This document shows positions 6,776 through 12,514 of a DNA stretch of 13,499 bases, piece by piece (the stretch's first letter is position 1; every line of letters starts with the position of its first letter). This DNA is from Candidatus Jorgensenbacteria bacterium GWA1_54_12 (lineage in GTDB: Bacteria; Patescibacteriota; Minisyncoccia; UBA6257; GWB1-50-10). A model generated the notes under the pieces. That model was not told where the DNA came from, did not search any database, and was given only the letters and a program-made list of their open reading frames with translations. The translations under genes were made by a program, and so were the position numbers. The stretch lies in the NCBI GenBank assembly GCA_001779505.1, contig MFKH01000009.1, positions 7,962 to 21,460 of the forward strand, read 5' to 3'.

Positions 6776-7152
6776 TGATTCATCTCCTTATCAATCTCGC
6801 ATTGGCAGTAAGCGCAGGAATGCTTCTCTTCATCGTAGCGCGCGCTCTGCCGCGGGTTTCGGAAGAAAGCGCCCGCCGACCGGCGGGGGCGTCGCGGCTC
6901 ATGTCGTATCTTGAAAAAGCCGACGCGTTTGTAAAGCGCATAAGCGAAAGGTTCTTGCGCAAGGCGCGGGTTATTCTTATGAAGCTTGAAAACGTCGTCG
7001 GCACGAAGCTCACGGCGTACAAAAAAGACGGCGACTCCGTCAGCCGGCGGAGCAACTTGAAACTGGAATTTTCCGAAACGGTGCTTGACGAAGAGGAAGG
7101 AAAGGAGGAAAAAGAAGAGGAGAAGGAAGAGAAGAAAGAAGGAGAAGAATAA
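6775..7152 (+). CDS. Small membrane-anchored protein with Glu/Lys-rich tail
   Basis: Not recognised as a named family. 125 aa. Residues 3-24 (HLLINLALAVSAGMLLFIVA) form a single N-terminal transmembrane helix or uncleaved signal anchor. A basic, probably helical segment follows (about 42-85, rich in Lys and Arg), and the last roughly 22 residues are almost only Glu and Lys. The tail codons are purine-only runs (GAG/GAA/AAG/AAA), so the sequence at 7090-7150 is low complexity. The start overlaps the tsf stop (TAATG), which implies translational coupling; no separate promoter is seen. tRNA-Tyr begins 2 bp after the stop. Its role is unknown. Confidence 0.7.
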   Translation: MIHLLINLALAVSAGMLLFIVARALPRVSEESARRPAGASRLMSYLEKADAFVKRISERFLRKARVILMKLENVVGTKLTAYKKDGDSVSRRSNLKLEFSETVLDEEEGKEEKEEEKEEKKEGEE

Positions 7153-7154
7153 GC

Positions 7155-7241
7155 GCGCAGGTGGCAGAGTGGACAATTGCACGAGGCTGTAAACCTCGCG
7201 GCCTTCGGCCTACGGGGGTTCGAATCCCTCCCTGCGCACCA
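7155..7241 (+). tRNA. tRNA-Tyr (anticodon GTA)
   Basis: Type II tRNA of 87 nt with encoded CCA. The acceptor stem GCGCAGG (7155-7161) pairs with CCTGCGC (7231-7237), followed by A and CCA (7238-7241). The anticodon stem CGAGG/CCTCG encloses CTGTAAA, giving GTA at 7189-7191. A long variable arm (around GGCCTTCGGCC) and the T-loop GGTTCGAATCC are visible. The long variable arm plus GTA identifies bacterial tRNA-Tyr. It is embedded between two coding regions, 2 bp and 3 bp away. Confidence 0.97.
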
Positions 7242-7244
7242 AAA

Positions 7245-7610
7245 ATGGCGAAGCACAATGTAACCGGAGCGCAAGGGGAAGAAGCGGCACAGCAATTTCT
7301 GAAACGTAAAAGATACCGCGTGCTGGAGCGCAACATCCGCACCCGGTTGGCCGAGATAGACCTTGTGTGCCGGTCGCCGCGGCGCGATACACTCGTCTTC
7401 GTTGAAGTGCGGGCGCGAACGGAAAATAATGCAGGTTCGCCGGAAGAGAGCATTGGCCGCGCAAAGCGAACGCGCCTCGTGCGCGCCGCGGAGGCATACG
7501 TCGCGCTCAAAAACTACACCGGCATGTACCGCATTGACGCAGTGTGCATCGTGTTCAGCCCGTCGGGAGAAATCCTCCGCATAAACCACTACGAAAACAT
7601 CACCGAATAA
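7245..7610 (+). CDS. YraN/UPF0102 family nuclease-like protein
   Basis: 121-aa member of the YraN family, which has a restriction-endonuclease-like fold; its cellular role is not established. Seen: GAQGEEAAQQFLKRKRYRVLERN (residues 8-30), AEIDLVCRS with Asp39, and TLVFVEVRARTEN with Glu54. The usual catalytic lysine of the E-x-K motif is Arg56 here (EVR), a change also met in other family members, so activity is unclear. The ATG at 7245 comes only 3 nt after the tRNA-Tyr CCA end; upstream in-frame codons lie inside the tRNA and are rejected as starts. There is no Shine-Dalgarno and no room for a promoter outside the tRNA, so the mRNA probably arises by tRNA 3' processing. Confidence 0.88.
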   Translation: MAKHNVTGAQGEEAAQQFLKRKRYRVLERNIRTRLAEIDLVCRSPRRDTLVFVEVRARTENNAGSPEESIGRAKRTRLVRAAEAYVALKNYTGMYRIDAVCIVFSPSGEILRINHYENITE

Positions 7611-7618
7611 TTTCCGCC

Positions 7619-9427
7619 ATGGATATACGCAATATCGCTATTATCGCGCACGTTGACCACGGCAAGACCACCTTGACCGATGCTTTGCTGCGCCAGACCG
7701 GCGTTGCTGAAGAAGGAGTCTCCATGGATTCAAACGCGCTTGAGCTTGAGCGTGGCATTACGATTTATTCAAAGAATGCCGCAATTCCTTATCCCTCGGC
7801 CGACTCGGGACGTCCCGTAACAAAGATAAATATCGTGGACACTCCCGGGCACGCCGATTTCGGTTCCGAAGTTGAGCGGGTACTGCGTTCCATTGATTCC
7901 GTTCTCCTTGTCGTGGATGCCCAGGAAGGGCCGATGCCCCAAACACGCTTCGTCTTGAAGAAGTCGCTTGAACTGGGGCTTGAGCCCATCGTTGTCATCA
8001 ATAAGATTGACAAGCACGCCGCCGACCCGAAGCGCACGGAAGAGCAGGTGCTTGAGCTTTTCATGGAGCTCGGGGCAAACGACGAACAGATAAACTTCCC
8101 GGTTGTCTATGCCGTGGGGCGCGACGGCGTTGCCAAACTGAAACTCACCGATGAGTCAGAAGATTTGACGCCGCTTCTTGAAACAATACTGAAATTCGTC
8201 CCGCCGGCTTCCAGCGAAATGCGCGAGAAGCCATTGCGCCTCCAGCCCTTCAATCTCGGGTACGATAACTTCATGGGGCGGCTTGCCGTTGCGCGGGTGT
8301 ATGACGGCATCGTCCGTTCCGGGCAAAATGTGTTCGTCAAAAAACCGGATGGCGAAACCCGCCCGGGGAAAATCACAAAGATTTTCACGTTCCGCGGCCT
8401 GGAGCGGGTGGAAACCGAACGTGCCGAAGCGGGCGACATCGTCATGATTGCCGGCATTCCCGACATTGATATCGGAGAAACCGTCGCGGAAAACGCGGAC
8501 ACACAGCCACTCCCTGCCATCGCCGTTGACGAGCCGACGATAGTTCTGAACTTTCTCGTCAATAATTCCCCCTTTGCGGGACGTGAGGGAAAATACGTTA
8601 CGTCGCGCCATCTGCGCGAGCGCCTGGAGCGCGAGCTGGAAGTAAATGTCGGATTGCGCGCGGATTTCCATGCCGAGGATTCGTTTATCGTGTCCGGCAG
8701 GGGAGAACTCCACATTGCGATACTTTTGGAGAACATGCGCCGCGAGGGTTACGAAATGCAGGTGTCCCAGCCGCAAGTTATTGTCCGCGAAGAAAATGGG
8801 GTAAAATGCGAGCCGTTTGAAGAAGTTATCATAGACACGCCCGCCGAATATCAGGGCGCGGTGATTGACCGATTGGGGAAGCGCGGATTCGTGCTCAAAG
8901 ACGTGCACGCGCACGCGCCTGCCGTGCGGCTTACGCTTGAAGGACCGACGCGCGGGCTCCTTGGGTATCGCGGGCAGTTTGTCATTGACACAAAAGGAAA
9001 GGGGATTATTTCTTCGCGGGTTATCGGTTTCAAGCCGTTCGCCGGAGAAATCAGAAAGCGCGCGGCGGGCTCCATGATATCTATGACAAGCGGAAAGGCC
9101 TTGGGATACTCGCTTTGGAATTTGCAGGAACGGGGAGTGCTTTACATTACGCCGGGCACGGAGGTGTATGAAGGTATGGTCATCGGCAACACGGCGAAGG
9201 GAGAAGAAATGCTTGCGAATCCGACGAAGAACAGGCAGATGACAAACGTCCGCAACTCCGGGTCGGACGAGGCGATACACCTCACGCCGCCCTATGAACT
9301 CACGATTGAGCGCGGGCTTGAGAATATGGCGGAGGATGAATATCTGGAAATCACGCCGGACAGCGTGCGCCTGCGGAAACAGCATCTGACAAAAGGCGAC
9401 CGCTCCCGCGCGCGGAGGGAGGAGTAG
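7619..9427 (+). CDS. typA: Ribosome-associated GTPase TypA/BipA
   Basis: Translational GTPase of 602 aa, full length, involved in 50S assembly and stress adaptation. G1 is AHVDHGKTT (10-18), G2 RGITIYSKN (45-53), G3 DTPGHADFG (74-82), G4 NKIDK (about 128-132). Then follow the EF-G-like domains II, III and V (GRGELHIAILLENMRREGYE is typical) and the BipA-specific C-terminal domain with NPTKNRQMTNVRNSGSDEA. The start at 7619 is the ATG directly before DIRNIAIIAHVDHG; the longer frame back to 7544 lies inside yraN. Eight bases separate it from the yraN stop, and a weak AATAAT ends 7 nt upstream. Confidence 0.97.
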   Translation: MDIRNIAIIAHVDHGKTTLTDALLRQTGVAEEGVSMDSNALELERGITIYSKNAAIPYPSADSGRPVTKINIVDTPGHADFGSEVERVLRSIDSVLLVVDAQEGPMPQTRFVLKKSLELGLEPIVVINKIDKHAADPKRTEEQVLELFMELGANDEQINFPVVYAVGRDGVAKLKLTDESEDLTPLLETILKFVPPASSEMREKPLRLQPFNLGYDNFMGRLAVARVYDGIVRSGQNVFVKKPDGETRPGKITKIFTFRGLERVETERAEAGDIVMIAGIPDIDIGETVAENADTQPLPAIAVDEPTIVLNFLVNNSPFAGREGKYVTSRHLRERLERELEVNVGLRADFHAEDSFIVSGRGELHIAILLENMRREGYEMQVSQPQVIVREENGVKCEPFEEVIIDTPAEYQGAVIDRLGKRGFVLKDVHAHAPAVRLTLEGPTRGLLGYRGQFVIDTKGKGIISSRVIGFKPFAGEIRKRAAGSMISMTSGKALGYSLWNLQERGVLYITPGTEVYEGMVIGNTAKGEEMLANPTKNRQMTNVRNSGSDEAIHLTPPYELTIERGLENMAEDEYLEITPDSVRLRKQHLTKGDRSRARREE

Positions 9428-9439
9428 GTTTCAATACGG

Positions 9440-9658
9440 ATGAGAATATTTGTTACCGCAAAACCGCGGGCGAAAGAAGAACGCGTAGAGAAGATTGACG
9501 AGACGCACTTCGTCGTGGCGGTCACCGAGCCGCCGGTAGAGGGGCGGGCGAACGAGGCCATCGTGCGGGCGCTTGCGAAGCACTTCGGCGTTTCTTCGCA
9601 AAATGTGCGCATCGTTTCAGGGCACACAAGTCGCCAGAAAATCGTGGATGTTTTATAA
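9440..9658 (+). CDS. DUF167 (YggU) family protein
   Basis: 72-aa protein of the DUF167/YggU family, function not established. Seen: MRIFVTAKPRAKEERV, FVVAVTEPPVEGRANEAIVRALAKHF and VSSQNVRIVSGHTSRQKIVDV, which are the family's three conserved blocks (VxPxAk, PPxxGkAN, G..SR.K). It starts 12 bp after typA without a clear ribosome-binding site. Its last codons (GTT TTA TAA) overlap the -10 box and the first possible ATG of the next gene. Confidence 0.88.
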   Translation: MRIFVTAKPRAKEERVEKIDETHFVVAVTEPPVEGRANEAIVRALAKHFGVSSQNVRIVSGHTSRQKIVDVL

Positions 9659-9659
9659 T
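9654..9659 (+). promoter_or_regulatory. -10 box for the GerMN gene (leaderless type)
   Basis: Perfect TATAAT over the DUF167 stop, ending 7 nt before the ATG at 9667. This favours 9667 over the ATG at 9658, which lies inside the hexamer. Confidence 0.55.
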
Positions 9660-9666
9660 GAGGCGC

Positions 9667-10170
9667 ATGATGGCGCGAGGAGTTCGCATCGCAATCATTG
9701 TTGTTTCCATCCTGGCTCTTCTGGGGGTGTGGTTTTTGGTGAAGGGTTTCACGAGCGGCGGGCTGAGCGTGCCGAGAACCGTAACACTTTACTACTACAA
9801 TCCAACTCTTGACCGCGACGCCCTGGGTAACATTATGTGCAGTAATATGGGGCTTGTGCCGGTCACGCGGGAAGTTCCTTTGAGTATCACGCCAGTTCAA
9901 GACGCGGTACGCCTCCTTATAAAAGGAGAACTGACCGAGGAGGAACGGGCAGGGGGGATAACGACCGAGTACCCCCTGGAAGGATTCTCGCTCAAAGAAG
10001 CGGCGCTCCAGGACGGCGTTCTCACTCTCGCATTTAAAGACCCGAATAACCGAACGGGCGGCGGCTCGTGCCGCGTCGGCATTTTGTGGCACCAGATTGA
10101 AGCGACGGTGCGGCAATTCCCCGAAGTGAGAAGCGTGCGCTTTATGCCGGAAGAACTCTTCCAGCCGTAA
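9667..10170 (+). CDS. Membrane-anchored GerMN-domain protein
   Basis: 167 aa. A single hydrophobic helix near the N-terminus (GVRIAIIVVSILALLGVWFLV) anchors the protein, with the remainder probably outside. The rest matches a GerMN domain, first described in spore-germination protein GerM but widespread in non-sporulating bacteria: TVTLYYYNP, a Cys in IMCSN, VTREVPLSI, QDAVRLLIKGELTEEER, an LKEAALQDGVLTLAF strand pair, ATVRQFPEVRSVRFM. In other organisms it occurs on envelope proteins linked to peptidoglycan; the role here is unknown. An ATG at 9658 would add three residues, but it overlaps both the previous stop and the -10 box. Confidence 0.8.
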   Translation: MMARGVRIAIIVVSILALLGVWFLVKGFTSGGLSVPRTVTLYYYNPTLDRDALGNIMCSNMGLVPVTREVPLSITPVQDAVRLLIKGELTEEERAGGITTEYPLEGFSLKEAALQDGVLTLAFKDPNNRTGGGSCRVGILWHQIEATVRQFPEVRSVRFMPEELFQP

Positions 10171-10187
10171 TCCGATGAGGGTTATGG

Positions 10188-10193
10188 TATACT
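10188..10193 (+). promoter_or_regulatory. Extended -10 box for the DsrE-like gene
   Basis: TATACT preceded by TGG, ending 6 nt before the ATG at 10200. No Shine-Dalgarno is present. It has the same leaderless spacing as several other genes here. Confidence 0.55.
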
Positions 10194-10199
10194 TATGCA

Positions 10200-10580
10200 A
10201 TGGCAAAAGTAGCACTAGTTCTTCTCGCCGACAGCGAGACCGCAGAGGGCACAGGGAGGGCGCTGCATAGTGTCATCTATGCAGAGGAACTCGCGAGCAA
10301 GGGCAACGAGGTGAAGCTCATCTTTGATGGCGCGGGAGTAAGGTGGGTGAAGAAAATTTTGGCCGATGAAGCCAATCCGGTCACAAAGGCGTTTATGGGT
10401 CTGAAAATGGGAGTGTACTCGCAGAGCGTTGAAAAGCACGTCTGTAAATTCTGCAGTGCGGTTTTCCAGGTGCCGGAGGCGGATTCGCAAAAATTGGGGT
10501 TTGACATTGCCGGAGAATATCAGGGTCACCCAGACCTATCGGCTCTCATCGCCGACGGTTTCCACATCATCACTCTGTAG
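10200..10580 (+). CDS. DsrE-like family protein
   Basis: 126-aa soluble alpha/beta protein resembling the DsrE/DsrF-like family. Seen: MAKVALVLLADSETAEGTGR, YAEELASKGNEVKLIFDGAGVRWV and a later CKFCSAVF segment with Cys82-x2-Cys85. In sulfur-oxidising bacteria DsrE carries persulfide sulfur, but nothing else of that pathway is visible, so the substrate and partner are unknown. The CxxC could be redox-active or bind metal. The last 20 bases of this gene and its flank recur at 12515-12534, suggesting its 3' end is an insertion or recombination point. Confidence 0.75.
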   Translation: MAKVALVLLADSETAEGTGRALHSVIYAEELASKGNEVKLIFDGAGVRWVKKILADEANPVTKAFMGLKMGVYSQSVEKHVCKFCSAVFQVPEADSQKLGFDIAGEYQGHPDLSALIADGFHIITL

Positions 10581-10581
10581 C
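10562..10581. repeat. 20-bp direct repeat, left copy (3' end of DsrE-like gene)
   Basis: Matches 12515-12534 at 19 of 20 positions, with the last 16 (ATCATCACTCTGTAGC) identical. It covers the final codons and the stop of the DsrE-like gene. In both copies a GGTTGACA promoter follows shortly after. Confidence 0.8.
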
Positions 10582-10598
10582 AGTGCGGTAGCGAGAGG

Positions 10599-10626
10599 TT
10601 GACACGTTCGGTTGGTAGATTATAAT
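10599..10626 (+). promoter_or_regulatory. Promoter of the AbrB-Doc operon
   Basis: TTGACA (10599-10604), 16-nt spacer, TATAAT (10621-10626). A second TATAAT (10632-10637) ends 7 nt before the ATG at 10645 and could start a leaderless transcript. No Shine-Dalgarno precedes the ATG. Confidence 0.75.
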
Positions 10627-10637
10627 TCTGTTATAAT
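10619..10637. promoter_or_regulatory. Palindromic operator over the AbrB-Doc promoter
   Basis: ATTATAA (10619-10625), 5-nt centre TTCTG, TTATAAT (10631-10637): perfect 7-bp inverted arms covering both -10 boxes. This is the expected place for autorepression by an AbrB-type antitoxin, alone or with its toxin. Function is inferred. Confidence 0.55.
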
Positions 10638-10644
10638 TTACCAT

Positions 10645-10878
10645 ATGACCCAGAAAGTGCTAAAAGTTGGTTCTTCGGCGGCAGTAACGATTCCTAAAAA
10701 GTCATTGGAGGAACTCGGTCTTCGCATCGGTGACAAGGTGGCGGTTGAAGTAGACGGGAAGCGGAAAGTGGTTTCCATCAAGCCGATAGGTGTTGCTGTG
10801 GATCGGGAAATGCTTGATTGGACAGAGAAGTTTATTAACCGCTATCGGTCAGCGCTTGAAGCGCTTGCCAAAGAATGA
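10645..10878 (+). CDS. AbrB/MazE-type antitoxin of a Doc toxin
   Basis: 77 aa. The N-terminal swapped-hairpin DNA-binding domain is clear: VLKVGSSAAVTIPKKSLEEL then GLRIGDKVAVEVDGKRKVVS (residues 5-44). The C-terminal part (about 54-77, REMLDWTEKFINRYRSALEALAKE) is a probable helix that would wrap the toxin. The start at 10645 is chosen because the earlier in-frame TTG (10612) lies upstream of the -10 box. The end overlaps the toxin start by 4 nt (ATGA), a coupling usual for toxin-antitoxin operons. It replaces the Phd antitoxin typical of Doc. An antitoxin role is inferred from family and position. Confidence 0.87.
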   Translation: MTQKVLKVGSSAAVTIPKKSLEELGLRIGDKVAVEVDGKRKVVSIKPIGVAVDREMLDWTEKFINRYRSALEALAKE

Positions 10879-11267
10879 CGGTGAAATACCTCGCGGGTGA
10901 GGATGTTCTGGTAATGCACCACGAGATTATTGAAAAGACCGGCGGCAGTTATGGGGTGCGGGACGTCGGTCTTTTAATTTCAGCCATAGAGCGGCCGAAG
11001 ATACGCTATGAGGGCAAAGATTTGTACAAAGGCATTTTCGAGAAGGCGGCGGCTTATCTTGATTCACTTGCGAGACATCATGCTTTCATTGACGGCAACA
11101 AGCGGGCGGCGATTACCGCGAGTGCCCGCTTCTTGTTTGTGAACGGTTACGCTTTGAAAGCGGGCAATCGGGAGGTTGAAAACTTTGTCCTTCGTGTCGT
11201 TATTGATAAATTAGATATTAGAACCATCGCCGCTTGGCTCCGGAAACATGTTGAAAAATATGGGTAG
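10875..11267 (+). CDS. Doc/Fic-family toxin (death-on-curing type)
   Basis: 130-aa Fic-fold protein. The active-site motif is HAFIDGNKR (His69 to Arg77), close to HxFx(D/N)(A/G)NKR of Doc toxins. Doc of phage P1 phosphorylates EF-Tu and stops translation, whereas classical Fic proteins AMPylate their targets. The lysine at 76 is Doc-like; the glycine at 74 is shared with Fic. The N-terminus KYLAGEDVLVMHHEIIEKTGG and the helix GIFEKAAAYLDSLARHHAF match the Doc family. No inhibitory (S/T)xxxE(G/N) helix is seen within it, consistent with a separate antitoxin. Catalytic residues look intact. Confidence 0.9.
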   Translation: MTVKYLAGEDVLVMHHEIIEKTGGSYGVRDVGLLISAIERPKIRYEGKDLYKGIFEKAAAYLDSLARHHAFIDGNKRAAITASARFLFVNGYALKAGNREVENFVLRVVIDKLDIRTIAAWLRKHVEKYG

Positions 11268-11290
11268 ATACCGCTGACCTAAGATAAAGA

Positions 11291-11330
11291 CAAAACATTC
11301 TCAAGTTCTCAAGAATATGAGAATGTTGTG
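11291..11330. repeat. Imperfect inverted repeat after the Doc gene
   Basis: Arms of 13 bp (11291-11303 and 11318-11330) pair with one mismatch around a 14-nt centre; the inner part holds TTCTCAAG twice in tandem and a small TTCT/AGAA pair. There is no T-tract on either side, so it is not a standard terminator, though it may protect the toxin mRNA end. The remaining bases of the 11268-11348 gap show nothing recognisable. Confidence 0.6.
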
Positions 11331-11348
11331 ACTGGTTGAAGTAAGTGA

Positions 11349-11377
11349 TTGACAAAACGCGCAATTCGTGATAAGTT
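11349..11377 (+). promoter_or_regulatory. Cassette promoter, copy 1
   Basis: TTGACA (11349-11354), 17-nt spacer, TAAGTT (11372-11377) preceded by TGA as an extended -10. Identical to the promoter at 12545-12573 over all 29 bases. Confidence 0.8.
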
Positions 11378-11383
11378 AGGGCC

Positions 11384-11461
11384 AGATCATAATACGTTTT
11401 AAGTCGGGTTTAACTGCCGCCGGACAGGTTTCCGGTGGATTCAGAATTCAGGAGGTGTGCA
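11384..11461 (+). promoter_or_regulatory. Conserved structured 5' leader, copy 1, with strong RBS
   Basis: Predicted leader of about 78 nt from the likely transcription start to the ATG. It holds a hairpin CCGCCGGA (11417-11424), loop CAGGTT, TCCGGTGG (11431-11438), and AGGAGG (11450-11455) spaced 6 nt from the ATG. From 11349 to 11435, 84 of 87 bases match the second cassette; after the hairpin the sequence diverges until AGGAGG. Confidence 0.7.
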
Positions 11462-11713
11462 ATGGTAAACTCCACTGCGAGCCAACTGCCGACGGACGTT
11501 CAGTTCGAAAAGCAGTTAGGACAACTCGCAACGTTCGTTCGCGTCATGCGGCAGGCAGGTCTTCCTATTGAGGAAGCCCTGCAGATGCCCATCACCGATC
11601 CCAGCATGCGAAGGCGACTCATCACCTTTTGGAATCGCCTGCTCCACGATCAACAACGGGCTCTTGAGGAGGAGCAATACGCCTCTGAATGCGGTCGACG
11701 AGGGCCGCTTTGA
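11462..11713 (+). CDS. Cassette 1 protein, 83 aa, unknown function
   Basis: Not recognised as a named family. 83 aa, predicted mostly helical, no membrane segment or signal. Residues 29-57 (M-x2-AGL-x2-E-x-A ... LITFW) resemble residues 21-49 of the 261-aa protein of the second cassette (M-x2-AGL-x2-E-x-A ... VVRFV), so it may be a stand-alone version of that N-terminal module. The C-terminus is polar and acidic, then basic. The start is set by AGGAGG 6 nt upstream; an earlier GTG at 11435 would translate through the ribosome-binding site and is rejected. The gene has its own promoter and terminator shared with the second cassette. Confidence 0.75.
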   Translation: MVNSTASQLPTDVQFEKQLGQLATFVRVMRQAGLPIEEALQMPITDPSMRRRLITFWNRLLHDQQRALEEEQYASECGRRGPL

Positions 11714-11737
11714 GGCGAGGCCTCCGAACGGCACAAA

Positions 11738-11773
11738 CCCTCGGCGCGCACATGTGCCGGGGGCTTCTTTTTT
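11738..11773 (+). terminator. Cassette terminator, copy 1
   Basis: Hairpin 11738-11763: CCCTCGGCGCG pairs with TGTGCCGGGGG around CACA (11 pairs, three of them G-U), followed by GCTTCTTTTTT. Together with the preceding GGCACAAA it recurs at the end of the window with one base change (T to C) that turns a G-U pair into G-C and keeps the stem. Confidence 0.9.
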
Positions 11774-11782
11774 GAGAAATGA

Positions 11783-11788
11783 TACAAT
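11783..11788 (+). promoter_or_regulatory. Extended -10 box for the NYN gene
   Basis: TACAAT preceded by TGA, ending 6 nt before the ATG at 11795, only 10 bp after the cassette terminator. No -35 or Shine-Dalgarno is visible. Confidence 0.55.
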
Positions 11789-11794
11789 GCGATC

Positions 11795-12361
11795 ATGCCA
11801 CTATCAGTTTATATCTTCATTGACGCTTCTAACTTGTGGCAGGCACAAAAAGCCAAAGGACGTTTTTTGGATTATGAGAAAACAACTGCATACGTTAGAG
11901 AAAAGTTCGGAAACTCTTCAATAAAAGTTTTTTACTACACCGCATATCCCGGAGAAGGGACGAGGAGCTATAACTTAGACGACAAGCACAAGTTTTTTAC
12001 TTTCTTAAAAAAGGGGCTAGGTTTTGAAGTCCGGAAGAAAGAACTAAAGCGAATAAGTATTGCTAGTGAACACGGGGAATCCGTTATAGAGAAGGGGAAC
12101 ATGGATGTGGAGATGACGATTGATGCCCTACATTACATGGATAAATACAACGTAGCAGTTCTCTTTACTGGCGATTCTGACTTCTTGGCACTTGTGACAT
12201 ATTTGAGAAATCGTAGAAAGAAAGTCTTTGTTTTTTCTTCAAAGAACAATGTGTCGCAGGAGTTAAGAACAGGCGCAAACGGATATACCGATATCTTAAA
12301 CGTTAAGGATATCTGGGGCAGAGAACTCAAGTATAGAGCCGAGCTGGATAAACAGCATTAA
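11795..12361 (+). CDS. NYN-domain (LabA/DUF88-like) putative RNase
   Basis: 188-aa protein with the PIN-like NYN fold. The acidic residues expected at the metal site are visible: Asp10 in YIFIDASNLW, Asp104 in KGNMDVEMTIDALHYMD, and Asp127/Asp129 in LFTGDSDFLALVTYLR. The core strand KKVFVFSSK and a final ELRTGANGYTDIL are also typical. NYN proteins are predicted or shown to cut RNA; the target here is unknown. Base composition is clearly AT-richer than the housekeeping genes, and codon use differs (many AAA, TTT, ATA), suggesting acquisition. It sits between two cassettes and next to a toxin-antitoxin pair, so a defence or RNA-turnover role is possible but unproven. Confidence 0.88.
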   Translation: MPLSVYIFIDASNLWQAQKAKGRFLDYEKTTAYVREKFGNSSIKVFYYTAYPGEGTRSYNLDDKHKFFTFLKKGLGFEVRKKELKRISIASEHGESVIEKGNMDVEMTIDALHYMDKYNVAVLFTGDSDFLALVTYLRNRRKKVFVFSSKNNVSQELRTGANGYTDILNVKDIWGRELKYRAELDKQH

Positions 12362-12363
12362 AA

Positions 12364-12393
12364 AACCACCCTCCTCGCGGAGGGTGGTTCTTG
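12364..12393 (+). terminator. Terminator after the NYN gene, stronger on the minus strand
   Basis: Perfect 11-bp stem AACCACCCTCC (12364-12374), loop TCGC, GGAGGGTGGTT (12379-12389). The plus-strand tail is short (TTCTTGG). On the minus strand the stem is followed by a run of T, so it may stop transcripts from both sides. Confidence 0.75.
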
Positions 12394-12405
12394 GATGTAA
12401 TACCC

Positions 12406-12429
12406 CCTCGGTTTATGCCAAACCGAAGG
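12406..12429. repeat. Short hairpin in the NYN-cassette 2 gap
   Basis: CCTCGGTTT and AAACCGAAGG pair over 9 bp with one bulged A, around ATGCC. It has no T-tract. It is the only structure seen between the NYN terminator and the promoter-like element at 12483. Confidence 0.4.
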
Positions 12430-12482
12430 ACGTTATCAGTATAGCAAACTACCCCATTGAGTCAACTATTTAAAAGCTCTTT

Positions 12483-12511
12483 TTGAATTATAGGGGCTAA
12501 GCTTCTATAAT
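12483..12511 (+). promoter_or_regulatory. Consensus-like promoter without an adjacent ORF
   Basis: TTGAAT (12483-12488), 17-nt spacer, perfect TATAAT (12506-12511). It lies 34 bp upstream of the cassette 2 promoter and no ATG follows closely. It may add to cassette 2 transcription or be a relic of a former gene start. Confidence 0.5.
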
Positions 12512-12514
12512 TTC

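Noticed and set aside
7090..7150. Purine-rich stretch as a non-coding repeat or triplex-forming element
   Set aside because: It is explained by the Glu/Lys tail of the coding frame, which ends cleanly before the tRNA.
4887..9441. A 14-bp inverted match: CATCCGTATTGAAA near 4887 and its reverse complement near 9429
   Set aside because: One 14-bp match is about what chance allows within 13.5 kb, and neither place shows further similarity.
11388..11400. TAATACG in the cassette leader as a phage T7-type promoter
   Set aside because: Only seven bases match and the rest of the T7 consensus is absent; a good sigma-70-type promoter lies just upstream.
11435..11461. Extended GTG start for the 83-aa protein
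   Set aside because: It would translate through the hairpin and the AGGAGG site; the ATG at 11462 has ideal spacing.
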